From Planotetraspora silvatica (lineage in GTDB: Bacteria > Actinomycetota > Actinomycetes > Streptosporangiales > Streptosporangiaceae), in the NCBI RefSeq assembly GCF_016863315.1, contig NZ_BOOQ01000015.1, positions 1 to 64,000 on the forward strand: a stretch of DNA of 64,000 nucleotides, in the 5' to 3' direction. The notes beneath the pieces were generated by a model. It saw only the letters and a program-made list of their open reading frames with translations. It was not told the DNA's origin and did no database searches. Positions 16,948-26,083 of the stretch are shown piece after piece (positions within the stretch are counted from its first letter, which is position 1; each line of letters begins with the position of its first letter). The translations under genes were made by a program, and so were the position numbers.

Positions 16948-18128
16948 CCCGCGTCCACGTCTGCGAGGTGATCAAGACGCTGGACACGGGCGGGGCGGAG
17001 GTCCTGCTCGTCGAGCGCCTGCGAGCCGCTCCGCGCAGGGGCAGGCGCTACACCGTCGTGTGCCTGCGGGCCTCGACCGGGGAGCTCATCGGCCGGCTGC
17101 GCGCCTCGGGGATCGACGTCGTCGACCTGACCGCGTGCCCGCGCCCGTTCCGTCTCGCCCGCCTCGCGCAGGTGGTCGTCCGCCTCGCGCCCGACGTGGT
17201 CAACGTGCACTCGCCGGTTCCCGCGTCGGTGCTGCGGCCGCTCTGCCGTCTGTGGCGCAGGCGGCCCGCCGTGGTCTCGACCGTGCACAGCGTCCGGTTC
17301 CGCTGGCCCACGATGCTCCTCGACCGCGCGACGGGATGGCTGGACACCCATACGGTGGCCGTCTCCCCGCAGGTGGCCCGGGGCGCCACCACCTGGGGTT
17401 CCCGCCGCCTGTCGACCCGCGTCCACGGCGTCGACGTCGCCAGGCAACGACGCCGTGCCGAGCGGCGGGATGCCATCCGGCGTGAGTGGGACGTGCCCGA
17501 GGACGCCTTCCTCATCGTGCACGTGGCCAACTTCCGGCCGGTGAAGAACCACGCCCTGCTGGTCGACGCCGCCGCCGCCGTGACCGCCCGCGATCCCCGC
17601 GCCTGTTTCCTGCTCGCCGGATCCGGTCCCCTGCTCGACCGTACGGCCCGCAGGATCGCCGGCCTCGGCCTCACCTCGGTCCGGCTGCTCGGGCCCGTGC
17701 CCGACGCGGGCCGCCTGATCGCCTCGGCCGACCTGCTGGTGCTCAGCTCAACCTACGAAGGGCTGCCCGTCGTGGTGATGGAGGCGCTGGCCGCGGGTGT
17801 GCCGGTGGTCTCGACGGAGGTCGGCGGCGTCCCCGACCTGGTCAGATCCGGCCACAACGGCTACCTGACGCCGCCCGGCGACGCGGACGCCCTCGCCGCG
17901 GGCATCCTGGCCGCGATGCGGCCCGGCGAGCACCGCCGCCTTAGCGACGGCGCGCTCGCCGGATCCGGGCTCGTGGACATCACCCGCGCGGCCCGATGGT
18001 TCGACCGCCTGTACGACCGCCTGTCGGGACAGGCCCGCGCGCGGGCGCCTCGGCGGCCGCTTCCGGCAGCCACCGCAGTGTCCGCTCGCCCAGCCACCGC
18101 CGGGCGGGCTTCTCGAACACCTCGGTGA
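16944..18128 (+). CDS. Family 4 glycosyltransferase with antisense-overlapping C-terminus
   Basis: A 394-aa GT-B enzyme. DTGGAEVLLVERL is the N-terminal glycine motif, VHVANFRPVKNHALLVDA is the donor-domain start, and YEGLPVVVMEALAAGVPVVST carries the E-x7-E motif. The last 50 or so residues (Arg/Ala/Pro rich) are poorly conserved in character. They are encoded by DNA that also encodes the C-terminus of the convergent acyltransferase: a 149-bp overlap, unusually long. Confidence 0.9.
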   Translation: MTRVHVCEVIKTLDTGGAEVLLVERLRAAPRRGRRYTVVCLRASTGELIGRLRASGIDVVDLTACPRPFRLARLAQVVVRLAPDVVNVHSPVPASVLRPLCRLWRRRPAVVSTVHSVRFRWPTMLLDRATGWLDTHTVAVSPQVARGATTWGSRRLSTRVHGVDVARQRRRAERRDAIRREWDVPEDAFLIVHVANFRPVKNHALLVDAAAAVTARDPRACFLLAGSGPLLDRTARRIAGLGLTSVRLLGPVPDAGRLIASADLLVLSSTYEGLPVVVMEALAAGVPVVSTEVGGVPDLVRSGHNGYLTPPGDADALAAGILAAMRPGEHRRLSDGALAGSGLVDITRAARWFDRLYDRLSGQARARAPRRPLPAATAVSARPATAGRASRTPR

Positions 18129-19086
18129 GGACGAGGCAGCCCAGGGCGAGCAGGGTGATGAACAGCAACCCCAGCCCCGGGCCGACCTCCGGGGCGCGGA
18201 GCCCCACGTAGATCAGCACGGAGTACAGCCAGATGTGCATCACGTAGAGGGCGTACGACGCGCGGCCGAGCTTGTCGCACAGGAGGCCGGTCACGCCGCT
18301 CGGCTCCGACCTCGCGCCCAGCAGCACCAGCACGGGGAGCACCACGAGGGCGCAGATCAGCTGCCCCACGTATCCCATCGGGATGAGCGCGAGCACCGGC
18401 AGCGCCAGGAGCAGGACGACGGGCCGAACGCGGGGGACGCGCAGGCGCTCGTGGTACCGGTAGATCAGCGCGCCGAGCAGGAACGCGTACATCACCCGGG
18501 CGAACCCGCCCGGGATGGTGAGCCACACGATGCCGAGCGCGGTCGACTTGAACGCGACGGCGGCGACGGACAGCAGCACGCCGCAGGCCACGAGTGTCCC
18601 GATCGCGAACCTGGTCCGCCGCAGGCGGTGCCACAGCACGACCCAGGTGGCGTTCGCGACGAGCTCGAAGAAGACCGACCACATCACCGGGTTGAGGGGG
18701 AACAGGCCGGCGGTGAACGGCGTCGGCAACATCAGCAGCGCGAAGGGGACGGTCAGCAGGAGGCCGGCCCAGCTCCACCCGGAGTCGTCCACGTGCAGGA
18801 GGATCGCCAGGAGGGCGTAGACGACGCCCAGGCCGATGCTCAAAATGTAGAGCGGATACAGCCGGACGAACCGGAGCCGCATGAAGGACCGCGCGGTCAT
18901 GCCGTCGCGCACGCGGTCGTCGTACACGTGGGCGAGGACGAAGCCGCTGAGCCCGAAGAACAGGTCGACCGCGATCTGCGCGGACGGGATCCACGGGCGG
19001 AAGTAGTCCGGCATGTGGTGGGCGGCGATGCAGAACGCCGCGACCCCGCGGATCCCGTCCAGCGTCCGGTAGTTCTTGCGCCTCAT
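17980..19086 (-). CDS. Acyltransferase family 3 (OafA-type) membrane O-acyltransferase
   Basis: A 368-aa protein with about ten membrane helices. The family hallmarks are YRTLDGIRGVAAF, the catalytic-type His in AAHHMPDYF, and DLFFGLSGFVLAHVY. The conserved end TEVFEKPARRWLGERTLRW is followed by a 28-residue tail that overlaps the GT4 gene on the other strand. It is expected to O-acetylate the surface glycan using acetyl-CoA. ATG 19086 is 2 nt after the stop of the paralogous membrane-protein gene, so translation is coupled. Confidence 0.9.
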   Translation of the reverse strand: MRRKNYRTLDGIRGVAAFCIAAHHMPDYFRPWIPSAQIAVDLFFGLSGFVLAHVYDDRVRDGMTARSFMRLRFVRLYPLYILSIGLGVVYALLAILLHVDDSGWSWAGLLLTVPFALLMLPTPFTAGLFPLNPVMWSVFFELVANATWVVLWHRLRRTRFAIGTLVACGVLLSVAAVAFKSTALGIVWLTIPGGFARVMYAFLLGALIYRYHERLRVPRVRPVVLLLALPVLALIPMGYVGQLICALVVLPVLVLLGARSEPSGVTGLLCDKLGRASYALYVMHIWLYSVLIYVGLRAPEVGPGLGLLFITLLALGCLVLTEVFEKPARRWLGERTLRWLPEAAAEAPARGPVPTGGRTGGRTIGPRG

Positions 19087-19088
19087 CG

Positions 19089-21419
19089 TCAGGTCCTTGC
19101 CGTGGTGGTGTGCGGATCGGTCGGGCGGGCGGGGACCCGGTAGACGGCGTAGCCGCCGGAGCGGAACCGCAGGGTCGCGTACGCGCCGATGTCGGCGCCG
19201 GGCGGGACGCGGCTCTCGTCGGCCACCAGCCAGGCCACGCCGTACCGGTCGCGCAGGCGCTCGACGGAGGCCGCCGAGGGGGATGTGAAGACGGCGTCGT
19301 TGACCCGCAGCCGCTCGCCGTCCCAGAACGGCGACGACAGCAGCGGCGCGCCCGGACGCCATCGCGCCAGGTTGGCCGGCGTGTACGCCCAGCCCTCGAC
19401 GAGGACGCGCCGCTCGGAGAGCGCGGTCACCCAGAAGTGCCTGCTGTCGCAGGGGGTCTCGCCTCCCCACCGGCAGTGTTCGTTGGTGGCGATCAGGTCG
19501 TCGGGCTCGGAGTGCGCGCGCAGCCAGCGCGCCGCCGCCATGGCGCCGGGCGGGGTCGTGACCGGTCCCTCGTCGGCGTCCTCGGCGACGGAGGCCGCCG
19601 TACCGTCCACGAGCAGTTGGAGACGGGTCTGCCAGGCGGCGGGTACGGCGGCGGCCGTCATCATGACGAGCACCAGGGTCCACGCGCGGAGCCGCCGCCT
19701 GAGCGCGACGACGGTGAGCGCCGCCGCGGCCGCCACGGCAACCAGGAGGAGGTGCGGCAGGTAGAGGGCGCTCTCCGGCTCATCCGGCCCGAGGGGCACG
19801 GTGACGGCGCACGCCGTGCGGATGGTGTACGCCACCGCGAGACCCGCGGCGGCCGCGCACCAGATCGCCGGTCGTGGCGTCCTCTCCCGCCGGGCCACCG
19901 CGAAGACGCCGTAGGCCGCGAGTATCGCCAGGTAGGGATAGGCCGCCTGCAGGAAGTACCCCTGGTTGAGCGTGGGGCTGCCCAGCGCCAGGATCGCCCC
20001 GAGTCCGCCCGCGCCCACGCCGATCATGAGGACCACGCCCGGCCGCCCGAGCGCCCGCGGCCTGCTCAGCAACCCGAGAGCCCCGCACCAGGTCGCCGCC
20101 CACGACAACACGTGCAACGACGCGATCCCGAGCACCGACGCCGCCCCCGGAGCCGCCTGGCCGTCCGAACCCGTCAGGTCCCGCCACGCCGGTCCCATGA
20201 GGGACAGCGGCTCGACGGAGGTGGCATAGCTTGCTCCGCCGTACAACACGAACTGCGCGTAGGCGAGACAGGCGCCCGCGGCCGCGAGCGCGGTGAGGGC
20301 GGGTGCGCGCGGCCGGCGCCGCCGCACGAGGTCCCCCGCGACCACCGCGGAAAGCCCCGCGACGAGCAGCGGCAGGTACGTCGCCTTGGCGCCCATGAGG
20401 GCGAGCAGCAGTACGGCGAACAGGAGCCAGGTCCGCACGGCCCGCCCGCGGCCCTCCAGGAGGTCGACGAGGAGCAGGACGACCGGCGCGAACACCAGCG
20501 CGCCGAGGGTCTGGGACGGACTCATCCACGGCGTGTGCTGGACGCCGGTCCACAGCAGGAGTCCGTTCGCGTTCAGGTAGAGGCTGGGGATCGCGACGAA
20601 GATCGTGCCCACGACCGCCAGCGCGGCGCCCGGCCAGGAGCCGATCACACGGCGGCCGATGGTCCCCACGATGACGACGAACGCCGCCAGCATGGGCAGC
20701 GCCGCGAGGCGGAGCAGCAGGACGACGGGGTCCACACCGGTGATCCAGCTCGCCGCCGCGAGGTGCGCGTAGACGAACCAGTGGTAGAGCAGGGGCTCTC
20801 CGGCGACCATCGGAAGGGTGGGCGGCATGTGGTGCCGCAACTCGCCGATCAGGGCGAGGTGGAACTGCAGGTCCGGATGGGACGCCGCGAGCGCCGGCCA
20901 GGTGAGCGCGGTGCTCCGGAAGAAGGTGAAGGCGCCCCACCCCACCAGGTACACGACCATCAGGCCGATGAACCACGACCAGGCGGCGGGCGCGGGCTTC
21001 CGTGCCGGTCGCCTCCAGTGCGGACGCAACCGGGGGACGGCGAGGAAGGCCGCGTACGTCGCGACCGGCCACGCCAGGACCAGCAGGGGTGCGCCCACCG
21101 CCCGGGCGGCGACGTATGCGGGGATCTCGACGGCGTAGCCGAGCGTCACCCCGAGGGCGATCTCCTCGGCCAGGGTGAGCGAGCCCCGGTACGACGCCCG
21201 GATCAGCAACTGGCCGGGAAACGCGAGGCACAGGAACACGTACGCCGCGAACCGGGCCGTCTCCCCCGGCGAGACGCCGAACCTCACGAGCACGGCGACG
21301 GTGAACGCGACGGCGAGCGCCGCGGGCGACCATCGCCAGACGCGGGAACGCCATATGCGGCCTCGCCGGCGTCCGCCCGTTTCCGCCGCCGGCTCCGCCA
21401 GTGACGACGTTGTGATCAT
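19089..21419 (-). CDS. Large polytopic membrane protein, paralogue of the 6352-8637 gene
   Basis: A 776-aa protein collinear with the 6352 gene over its whole length. Shared blocks include AEEIALGVTLGYAVE, GAPLLVLAWP, HMPPTLPMVAGEPLLYHWF, LMGAKATYLPLL and, in the soluble C-terminal domain, PCDSRHFWVTALSERRVLV. It has about twelve hydrophobic segments. Its ATG overlaps the upstream stop (ATGA) and is preceded by TTGCGCGC, as in the paralogue, with no Shine-Dalgarno. The order is polymerase-like protein, this protein, acyltransferase. It is unassigned; a GT-C-like transferase is a reasonable guess. Confidence 0.87.
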   Translation of the reverse strand: MITTSSLAEPAAETGGRRRGRIWRSRVWRWSPAALAVAFTVAVLVRFGVSPGETARFAAYVFLCLAFPGQLLIRASYRGSLTLAEEIALGVTLGYAVEIPAYVAARAVGAPLLVLAWPVATYAAFLAVPRLRPHWRRPARKPAPAAWSWFIGLMVVYLVGWGAFTFFRSTALTWPALAASHPDLQFHLALIGELRHHMPPTLPMVAGEPLLYHWFVYAHLAAASWITGVDPVVLLLRLAALPMLAAFVVIVGTIGRRVIGSWPGAALAVVGTIFVAIPSLYLNANGLLLWTGVQHTPWMSPSQTLGALVFAPVVLLLVDLLEGRGRAVRTWLLFAVLLLALMGAKATYLPLLVAGLSAVVAGDLVRRRRPRAPALTALAAAGACLAYAQFVLYGGASYATSVEPLSLMGPAWRDLTGSDGQAAPGAASVLGIASLHVLSWAATWCGALGLLSRPRALGRPGVVLMIGVGAGGLGAILALGSPTLNQGYFLQAAYPYLAILAAYGVFAVARRERTPRPAIWCAAAAGLAVAYTIRTACAVTVPLGPDEPESALYLPHLLLVAVAAAAALTVVALRRRLRAWTLVLVMMTAAAVPAAWQTRLQLLVDGTAASVAEDADEGPVTTPPGAMAAARWLRAHSEPDDLIATNEHCRWGGETPCDSRHFWVTALSERRVLVEGWAYTPANLARWRPGAPLLSSPFWDGERLRVNDAVFTSPSAASVERLRDRYGVAWLVADESRVPPGADIGAYATLRFRSGGYAVYRVPARPTDPHTTTART

Positions 21420-22690
21420 GCGCGCAAGTTTGACGACGCGAATCCGCCGATCCCGTCCGGACTTTCCTGTGTGGCGATGTCCTTGCCGTTCCTTTGTCTC
21501 CCCGGCCGTGTTCTCGACCACGCGACCGCGGCCAAAAGGCTCGTGACCATCACGATGGGCATGCGCTGCCGGAATATCAGGCCGACATTGGCCATGGTGG
21601 TGGCATAGGTGATCAGGCCGGGAACGATGAACAGCAGCAGGATCACGAGCATGGCGCGATCGTCGCGCCACAACCGGCGGCCCCCGCGGAACGCGCTGTA
21701 GAGAATGAAATACCACACGAGCATGTCGACCTTGCCGAGCTGCAGGACCACGCTGCCGCCCATCCAGGGAAACGGCGCCAGCAACGTGTAGAGCAGTTTC
21801 GGGGCGATCGCATTCCAGGCGTTTCCGCCGTCGTCGAAAATCACGCCGGAACCGCCGTCGGCATTGGCGCGGCGGGCGAACTCCGACTGCCCGTATTCCA
21901 GCTGCCCCTGCATGATCTCGACCGGTCCCCCGTCGGCGCTCATGACGAAAAGCGCGGCGAGGACGGACACGATGAGGGCGATGTGCAGCGGGCGCGGAAG
22001 GGGCGACCTTCTGACCACCGCGGAACTGAGCACCAGCGGCACCGCGCACATCGCCACCATGTACGGCCGGACATACCACAGGGCCCACAACAAGGGCCCG
22101 AGGGCGAGGAGTCTGCGCACGTCGAAGCGCTGGGCGTTGGAGGCCGCGAGGGCCAGGCAGGACACGACGAGGAGCACGTTGAGGCCGTCCTTGAAGGTGT
22201 CCGACGTGTGCAGGAGGAACGCCGGCATGAAGGCCGTCACGACGAGCAGGAGGAACGCCGCCCGCTCGTCCGCGCCGACGATCAGCGCGAACCGGTACAT
22301 GACGATGCACAGCAGGCACGCGATGAGCGCCACGACGCCCGTGCACGCGAACGGCGCCGGCCCCCCGCACAGATAGACGACGATCGCGAAGAGATTGCAC
22401 GGAACGGCCGCGAAGGAAAGGGAGGGAATCTGCTCCGCCGTGACGAACTGGAATCCCTCGTTGCGCCAGTAGGCGGCGACCTCCACGGCCTTCATTTCGT
22501 ACCAGAAGTTGTCGCCGCCATAGTGGATGAGGGAGCCGCGCAACACCAGGACGTGAACCAGCAATCTGGCGCCGTACGCCAGCAGGAGCACGGGCAGCGC
22601 CCGCCGCGCCACCGAGGCGCCCAGAGCGGCGCGAACAATAAGGACGAGGGCCGCCGTCGTGACGACGACGATGAGGAATTGCACGGACAT
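21416..22690 (-). CDS. Polytopic membrane protein, candidate Wzy-type polymerase
   Basis: A 424-aa protein with about ten to twelve helices and a central periplasmic-type loop (about residues 235-285, Asp/Gly/Asn rich). GGDNFWYEMKAVEVAAYW near residue 60 and HTSDTFKDGLNVLL are the main hydrophilic motifs. It sits in the glycan locus together with a flippase, so a polymerase role is plausible. Sequence alone does not prove it; a GT-C transferase is the alternative. GAGGGCGG precedes ATG 22690. Its base composition is slightly lower in G+C than its neighbours. Confidence 0.75.
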   Translation of the reverse strand: MSVQFLIVVVTTAALVLIVRAALGASVARRALPVLLLAYGARLLVHVLVLRGSLIHYGGDNFWYEMKAVEVAAYWRNEGFQFVTAEQIPSLSFAAVPCNLFAIVVYLCGGPAPFACTGVVALIACLLCIVMYRFALIVGADERAAFLLLVVTAFMPAFLLHTSDTFKDGLNVLLVVSCLALAASNAQRFDVRRLLALGPLLWALWYVRPYMVAMCAVPLVLSSAVVRRSPLPRPLHIALIVSVLAALFVMSADGGPVEIMQGQLEYGQSEFARRANADGGSGVIFDDGGNAWNAIAPKLLYTLLAPFPWMGGSVVLQLGKVDMLVWYFILYSAFRGGRRLWRDDRAMLVILLLFIVPGLITYATTMANVGLIFRQRMPIVMVTSLLAAVAWSRTRPGRQRNGKDIATQESPDGIGGFASSNLRA

Positions 22691-22717
22691 CCGCCCTCGG
22701 TCGGCCTTTCAGGAATA

Positions 22718-22740
22718 CGGCGCCAGCGACGCTAGCGCCG
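22718..22740. promoter_or_regulatory. 23-bp near-perfect palindrome in a divergent promoter region
   Basis: CGGCGCCAGCG-A-CGCTAGCGCCG reads the same on both strands with a single mismatched pair. It lies 27 nt upstream of the minus-strand ATG at 22690 and 217 nt before the GT4 start at 22958. It could be an operator controlling one or both arms of the glycan locus, or an RNA hairpin in the leader. Elsewhere in 22691-22957 a CebR-box-like core GAGCGCTC occurs near 22810, with 11 of 14 positions fitting. Confidence 0.5.
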
Positions 22741-22957
22741 TGCCCGCGTGATATCGGCCGGGGCGAACGCCCATGGCACGGCGATTACCTTTTTCTGCGG
22801 ATTCTTTCCGAGCGCTCCCCCGCGCGATTCACGCCCACCGGCGACTCGATCATGCGCGGGTCGGGATAGGGAAAACATTTCCCCTCCGCCTCCACAGCGC
22901 CGGTGAACAGACCAAAGGGCCAGCTAGCTTCTCCAAAGTGACCAAGAAGGAGCTCGC

Positions 22958-24133
22958 ATGAAACCGGACGGCCGGATCCGTGTCATGCAGATCATCGCCC
23001 GGATGAATGTCGGCGGCCCGGCCACTCAGGTGTCCGGGCTGTCCGAGCGGCTCAACGCCGCGGAGTTCGACCACCGCCTCTACACGGGTTACGTCGACGG
23101 CGGCGAGGGAGACCACCTGCAGTTGCGTCATACGACGATCCCGGTCCACCGGATCCCCGGCCTCGGACGGTCGATCAAGCCCGCCGACGACTACCGCGCC
23201 CTGTTCCGCCTCATCAGCGCCATGCGCGAGTTCCGTCCCGACGTCATCCAGACCCGGACCACCAAGGCGGGGGCGCTCGGCCGGGTTGCGGCCCGCATGT
23301 CCGGCGTCGACGCGGCACGGGTCCACGTCTTCCACGGCCACCTTCTCCAGGGCTACTTCTCGGGGTTCAAGCGGTCGGTCTACACCCGGTCGGAACGCTT
23401 CCTCGCCTCCCTGTCCGACCGGCTGGTCACCGTCGGCGCCCGGGTCCGCGACGATCTCCTGGCGGCCGGCATCGGCAGGCCGGAACAGTACGTCGTGATC
23501 CCGCCGGGTGTCCGGCTCGGCCCGGTCCCGGACAGGGCCGAGGCACGCGCGGCACTCGGCATCCCCGCCGACGTCCCCGTCGTGGCGTACGTCGGCAGGC
23601 TCACCAAGGTGAAGCGGCCCGACCGGTTCGTCGACGCCGCGAACGCCGTACTCGAGCGGATCCCCGGCTGCCGCTTCCTCGTCTGCGGAAGCGGTGAGCT
23701 CAAGGAGGAGATGGAACGGAACGTCCACCCGATCTGGGACTCCTTCCGCCTCCTCGGCTGGCGGCGCGACGTCGAGACCGTGTACGCCGCGGCCGACGTG
23801 GTCATGCTGACCTCCGACAACGAGGGCACGCCCCTCGCGCTCGTCGAGGCGGGGATGGCGGGCGTCCCCGTGGTCTCCACCCGGGTCGGCAGCGTCGCCG
23901 AGGTCGTCCGCCACGGTTCCACCGGCCTGCTGGCCAATCGGGACGCCGGCGAACTGGCCGCGCACGCGATCCGCCTGCTGTCCGACCCGCATCTCGCCCG
24001 CGGCATGGGCGAGGCCGCCAAGGAGTGGACGACGCGCAACTTCGCGGTGGAACGGCTGGTCGCCGACACCGAGGCGCTCTACCGGTCGCTCCATGGCTCG
24101 TCGAAACCGCGCCGTGGAGTGAGCAGCCGGTGA
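22958..24133 (+). CDS. Family 4 glycosyltransferase
   Basis: A 391-aa GT-B enzyme. ATG 22958 has a strong AAGAAGGAG site. MNVGGPATQVSGLSERL is the acceptor-domain motif, VHVFHGHLLQGYFSG follows, then VAYVGRLTKVKRPDRFVDA. NEGTPLALVEAGMAGVPVV holds the E-x7-E pair. It resembles transferases that add the second sugar to undecaprenyl-PP-sugar. It heads a plus-strand operon through 28489, and its stop overlaps the epimerase start (GTGA). Confidence 0.9.
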   Translation: MKPDGRIRVMQIIARMNVGGPATQVSGLSERLNAAEFDHRLYTGYVDGGEGDHLQLRHTTIPVHRIPGLGRSIKPADDYRALFRLISAMREFRPDVIQTRTTKAGALGRVAARMSGVDAARVHVFHGHLLQGYFSGFKRSVYTRSERFLASLSDRLVTVGARVRDDLLAAGIGRPEQYVVIPPGVRLGPVPDRAEARAALGIPADVPVVAYVGRLTKVKRPDRFVDAANAVLERIPGCRFLVCGSGELKEEMERNVHPIWDSFRLLGWRRDVETVYAAADVVMLTSDNEGTPLALVEAGMAGVPVVSTRVGSVAEVVRHGSTGLLANRDAGELAAHAIRLLSDPHLARGMGEAAKEWTTRNFAVERLVADTEALYRSLHGSSKPRRGVSSR

Positions 24134-25086
24134 AGGTCCTCGTCACGGGGGGCGCGGGGTTCATCGGCGCGAACCTCTGCCGCGCGCTCGCGGTCCGCCC
24201 CGAGATCGAACGCGTCACGGTCCTCGACGATCTGAGCAGCGGCGACCCCCGCAATCTCGACGGCGTCGACGTGGACCTCGTGCCGGGCAGCATCCTCGAC
24301 CAGGGCCTGCTCTCCGGGCTCGTCTCCTCGGCGGGCACGGTGATCCACCTCGCCGCGCGCACATCGGTCCCGCGGTCCATCAAGGACCCCATCGCCGCGC
24401 ACACCGTGAACGCGACCGGCACCCTCCACGTCCTGGAGGCCTGCCGCTCCGCCGGTCCCCACGTGATCCTCGCGTCCTCGTCGTCGGTCTACGGCGACGT
24501 CCTCGAGCCGTACAAGCACGAGGACCTCCCGACCCGCCCGCTCAGCCCGTACGGCGCCAGCAAGCTCGCCACCGAGGCCTACGCGGTCGCGTACGGGCGC
24601 AGCTTCGGGCTGCCGGTGCTGCCCTTCCGCTTCTTCAACGTGTACGGGCCGCTGCAATCCGCGGGACACCCCTACGCCGCCGTCGTCCCCGTGTTCCTTT
24701 CCGCGGCGCTGCGCGGCCGCCCCCTCCCGATCCACGGTGACGGAACCCAGGCCCGCGACTTCACCTTCGTGCGCTCGGTCACCGACGTCCTGGTGGACGC
24801 CACCCTGCGCCGGGTCACGAACCCCACGCCGGTGAACCTCGCGTTCGGCACCCGTGTCTCGCTGCTGGACCTGCGCGACCGGCTCGCGACCGTGCTCGGC
24901 CGGGACGTCGGCACCGAGTTCCTGCCGGCCAGGACGGGCGACATCCGCGAGTCCCAGGCGTCCAGCCGGCTGCTGCACGACCTGTTCCCGCAGGTTCGGC
25001 CCGTGTCGCTCGACGACGGCCTCCGCATGACCGCCGCCTGGCTGCAGCAGCAGGCCATGAGTTCCCAGCCAGTCTCTTACATGTAA
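24130..25086 (+). CDS. NAD-dependent epimerase (GalE / WbpP-like SDR)
   Basis: A 318-aa extended SDR. GGAGFIG is the NAD motif, HLAARTSVPRS and ASSSSVYGD follow, and the catalytic YGASK is present. RFFNVYGP and a substrate loop lead to HGDGTQARDFTFV. It is most like UDP-glucose or UDP-GlcNAc 4-epimerases. It would supply a galacto-configured precursor, or one feeding the WecC-like dehydrogenase. Confidence 0.88.
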   Translation: MKVLVTGGAGFIGANLCRALAVRPEIERVTVLDDLSSGDPRNLDGVDVDLVPGSILDQGLLSGLVSSAGTVIHLAARTSVPRSIKDPIAAHTVNATGTLHVLEACRSAGPHVILASSSSVYGDVLEPYKHEDLPTRPLSPYGASKLATEAYAVAYGRSFGLPVLPFRFFNVYGPLQSAGHPYAAVVPVFLSAALRGRPLPIHGDGTQARDFTFVRSVTDVLVDATLRRVTNPTPVNLAFGTRVSLLDLRDRLATVLGRDVGTEFLPARTGDIRESQASSRLLHDLFPQVRPVSLDDGLRMTAAWLQQQAMSSQPVSYM

Positions 25087-25099
25087 TGGGGAGAAGTCG

Positions 25100-26083
25100 G
25101 TGAACACCTCAGCAAGGAGCTACCTGATCACAGGAGGGAGCGGATTCGTCGGGTCACACCTGACCGACGCGCTGCTCGCCCGCGGGGACTCCGTCGTGAT
25201 CCTCGACAACCTGTCCACGGGACGGCTCACCAACCTCCGGCCGCACCCCCGGCTGCGATTCGTGCAGGGTTCGGTGCTCGACGAGCTCGTGGTCGACGAG
25301 CTGGTCCACCAGTGCGAGGTCGTGGTGCACCTCGCCGCCGCGGTCGGCGTCAAGCTGATCGTCGAGCAGCCGCTGCGCTGCCTGACGACCAACATCCGCG
25401 GCGCGGAGATCGTCATCGAGGCCGCGCACCGGTACCGCAAGAAGATCATGCTGACGAGCACCAGCGAGATCTACGGCAAGAACTCGTCGGGGCCGCTGCG
25501 GGAGGACTCCGACCGTGTGCTCGGCAGCCCCGCCGTCGTGCGGTGGGCCTACAGCACGGCCAAGGCGGTCGAGGAGATCCTCGCCAACGCCTACTTCAAG
25601 GAGCGCGGCCTGCCGACGATCGTCGTCCGCCTGTTCAACACGGTGGGCCCGAGGCAGAGCCCGGCCTACGGCATGGTCATCCCCAGGCTCGTACGGCAGG
25701 CCCTCAACGGCACGCCCCTGTCCGTCTTCGGCGACGGGACCCAGACCCGGTGCTTCGCGCACGTGGCGGACATCGTCGACGCCCTCCTGGGCCTGCTCGA
25801 CACCGAGGCGGCCATCGGGCAGACCTTCAACGTGGGCTCCACCGAGGAGGTGAGCATCCTGGAGCTGGCCAAGCTCGTCATCGAGCACACCGGCTCCACC
25901 TCCGGGGTCGACCTCGTCCCCTACCACGAGGCCTACGAGCACGGCTTCGAGGACATGACACGCCGGGTGCCGGACACCGCCAAGCTGCGCGCGCTGACGG
26001 GATGGACGCCCCGGCGCTCACTCGACGAGATCCTGGCCGAGGTCGTCCAGGAGGCACGCGACGATCTGGTGTCATCCCGGTGA
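25100..26083 (+). CDS. NAD-dependent epimerase/dehydratase, UDP-glucuronate decarboxylase-like
   Basis: A 327-aa extended SDR from GTG 25100 with GGGGAGA upstream. GGSGFVGSHL, STSEIYGK, catalytic YSTAK, RLFNTVGPRQ and GDGTQTRCFAHV are present. The STSEIYGK plus RCFAHV combination is common in UXS-like decarboxylases and related dehydratases. That would convert a uronic acid made by the dehydrogenase into a pentose, but GalE-like activity cannot be excluded. Its stop overlaps the WecA-like start by GTGA. Confidence 0.85.
   Translation: MNTSARSYLITGGSGFVGSHLTDALLARGDSVVILDNLSTGRLTNLRPHPRLRFVQGSVLDELVVDELVHQCEVVVHLAAAVGVKLIVEQPLRCLTTNIRGAEIVIEAAHRYRKKIMLTSTSEIYGKNSSGPLREDSDRVLGSPAVVRWAYSTAKAVEEILANAYFKERGLPTIVVRLFNTVGPRQSPAYGMVIPRLVRQALNGTPLSVFGDGTQTRCFAHVADIVDALLGLLDTEAAIGQTFNVGSTEEVSILELAKLVIEHTGSTSGVDLVPYHEAYEHGFEDMTRRVPDTAKLRALTGWTPRRSLDEILAEVVQEARDDLVSSR

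Noticed and set aside
19089-22400. 1103-aa frame joining the paralogous membrane protein to upstream sequence
   Set aside because: The first 330 residues are an out-of-frame reading of the polymerase-like gene. The true ATG 21419 overlaps that gene's stop.
24079-25107. 342-aa minus-strand frame over the epimerase
   Set aside because: Low-information shadow. The plus strand holds GGAGFIG and YGASK motifs with coupled starts.
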